The notes under the pieces: model-generated
Told to the model about the DNA's origin: nothing
The model's database searches: none
What the model saw: the letters and a program-made list of their open reading frames with translations, nothing else
NCBI RefSeq assembly: GCF_006475605.1
Contig: NZ_ML636837.1
Span: 141,468 to 205,467, forward strand
Origin: Asticcacaulis tiandongensis
GTDB lineage: Bacteria > Pseudomonadota > Alphaproteobacteria > Caulobacterales > Caulobacteraceae
Length of the DNA stretch: 64,000 nucleotides
Reading direction: 5' to 3'
In this document: positions 63,343 to 64,000 of the stretch, one piece after another
Layout: every line of letters begins with the position of its first letter
Numbering within the stretch: the first letter of the stretch is position 1
Program-made: the position numbers and the translations under genes

Positions 63343-64000
63343 CAGTCATTATCCTTTTCGTCAGTATCTTCAGGGGGTGCGGCATCGGCTGCCAGCACCG
63401 GTGCGGGCTTATTATTCACCCTCAGTTCCGTCTTGGGAAAGGCCGCCAGAAACGCCGATACAAACGGGTCTTTTCTGGCCGCCTCAAGAATTTCCGCCCG
63501 TTCGCGTTCATCGCGTTCGCGCACCGTCTCAGCCCCGCCGCCGCCTTCTGTGGCGATCAGCCAGCGTTCGCCCGTCCACTCCTTAAGCCGTGCCGACAGC
63601 TTGCGCGCCAGATCAATCGGCGCATGGGGGGCTGGCTCATAGGTGATGGCCCCGCGCTGAAACGACACCAGACGCACATAGCGTTCTACATCGACGCGCA
63701 AACCAATGTCGCGCTTCTCGCCGATCAGGGCCAGCACATCCTCAAAGCTGTTGAGCTGAATCTGCGGCAGAACCGCCGCATGGGTACGCAAGGCTGCGCG
63801 CGGGCCAGAACCGCCACCGCCGCCACCGCCAGACGAACCCCCGCCACCGCCCAGCAGGTTTTCACCGGCCTCCAAACGCTTCAGAAGCGTCTCAGGCCCC
63901 GGCAGATCCGCCGCATAACAGATACGCACCAGCGCCATTTCGGTTGCGGCTGCCGGATCAGGCGCGCGCCGCACCTCCTCAAATGCCTTAAGCAGCAATG
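63342..64000 (-). CDS. dnaX: DNA polymerase III gamma/tau subunit, C-terminal part (start outside window)
   Basis: The visible 219 codons run to the right edge. They hold the domain III region (LVRICYAADLPGPETLLKRLEAGENLL), a Gly/Ser-rich linker, and the tau C-terminal domain (SFEDVLALIGEKRDIGLRVDVERYVRLV, then WTGERWLIATEGGGG and FLAAFPKTELRV), which contacts the polymerase alpha subunit. Identity is supported by the family C-terminal pattern and by the ybaB-recR neighbours. The ATPase domain is outside the window. Confidence 0.88.
   Translation of the reverse strand, partial: LLLKAFEEVRRAPDPAAATEMALVRICYAADLPGPETLLKRLEAGENLLGGGGGSSGGGGGGGSGPRAALRTHAAVLPQIQLNSFEDVLALIGEKRDIGLRVDVERYVRLVSFQRGAITYEPAPHAPIDLARKLSARLKEWTGERWLIATEGGGGAETVRERDERERAEILEAARKDPFVSAFLAAFPKTELRVNNKPAPVLAADAAPPEDTDEKDND

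Overview
This window looks like chromosomal DNA of an alphaproteobacterium of the family Caulobacteraceae. The clues are a ChpT-type cell-cycle histidine phosphotransferase, a TonB-dependent receptor of the Xanthomonas/Caulobacter type paired with flavin-dependent halogenases, an flgF-flgG-flgA-flgH flagellar operon behind a sigma-54 promoter, a phasin, clpS-clpA and dnaX-ybaB-recR. An Asticcacaulis-like genus would fit, but that is inference from gene content. No plasmid, prophage or CRISPR signal is seen; one IS110-family element is present.

Layout. 1-3881 (minus) is the N-terminal part of a very large secreted repeat protein. It has six Ig-like repeats and, further in, two nearly identical 300-bp cadherin-like repeats that run off the window. 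A tRNA-Ser, an OmpA-like porin with a 29-proline linker and a run of small or unknown genes follow (a 43-aa ORF, a retropepsin-like protease, and a divergent pair of unknown genes sharing a Fur-like box). Next come yceI, a DODA-type dioxygenase, a GST and a GH97 glycosidase. 12438-18538 (minus) is a receptor-less chemotaxis operon in the order chpT, cheA, cheW, cheY, cheB, cheR. cysK and then a carbohydrate-type locus follow: a LacI regulator, divergent from a TonB receptor and two overlapping tryptophan-halogenase-like genes. After these lie DUF389, glutathione peroxidase and GH2 genes. 33262-36701 carries a DUF2975/XRE pair, CIRCE-groES-groEL and DUF805. 36738-41350 (minus) holds an O-antigen-ligase-like gene and flgF-G-A-H.

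An IS110-family element (about 41558-42701) has landed inside a REP-like palindromic intergenic element. It now separates a sialate O-acetylesterase gene from its probable terminator. The rest contains a DevBCA/MacAB-like exporter operon, an MFS transporter, a DUF72 gene, tRNA-Met, a GT4 glycosyltransferase, a DUF2336 gene divergent from a hybrid kinase with a degenerate receiver, glutamate dehydrogenase, a SPOR-tailed D,D-carboxypeptidase, a phasin with a PhaR-like operator, clpS-clpA, a lipoprotein, and recR-ybaB-dnaX (partial).

The most unusual observations are: (1) three in-frame 75-bp copies of the 3' end of clpS, the last differing from the others only by synonymous changes; (2) an IS110 element with a structured non-coding end that probably encodes a bridge RNA, inserted in a REP-like palindrome; (3) a che operon led by chpT with no receptor gene; (4) several perfect palindromes in front of genes whose regulators are unknown.
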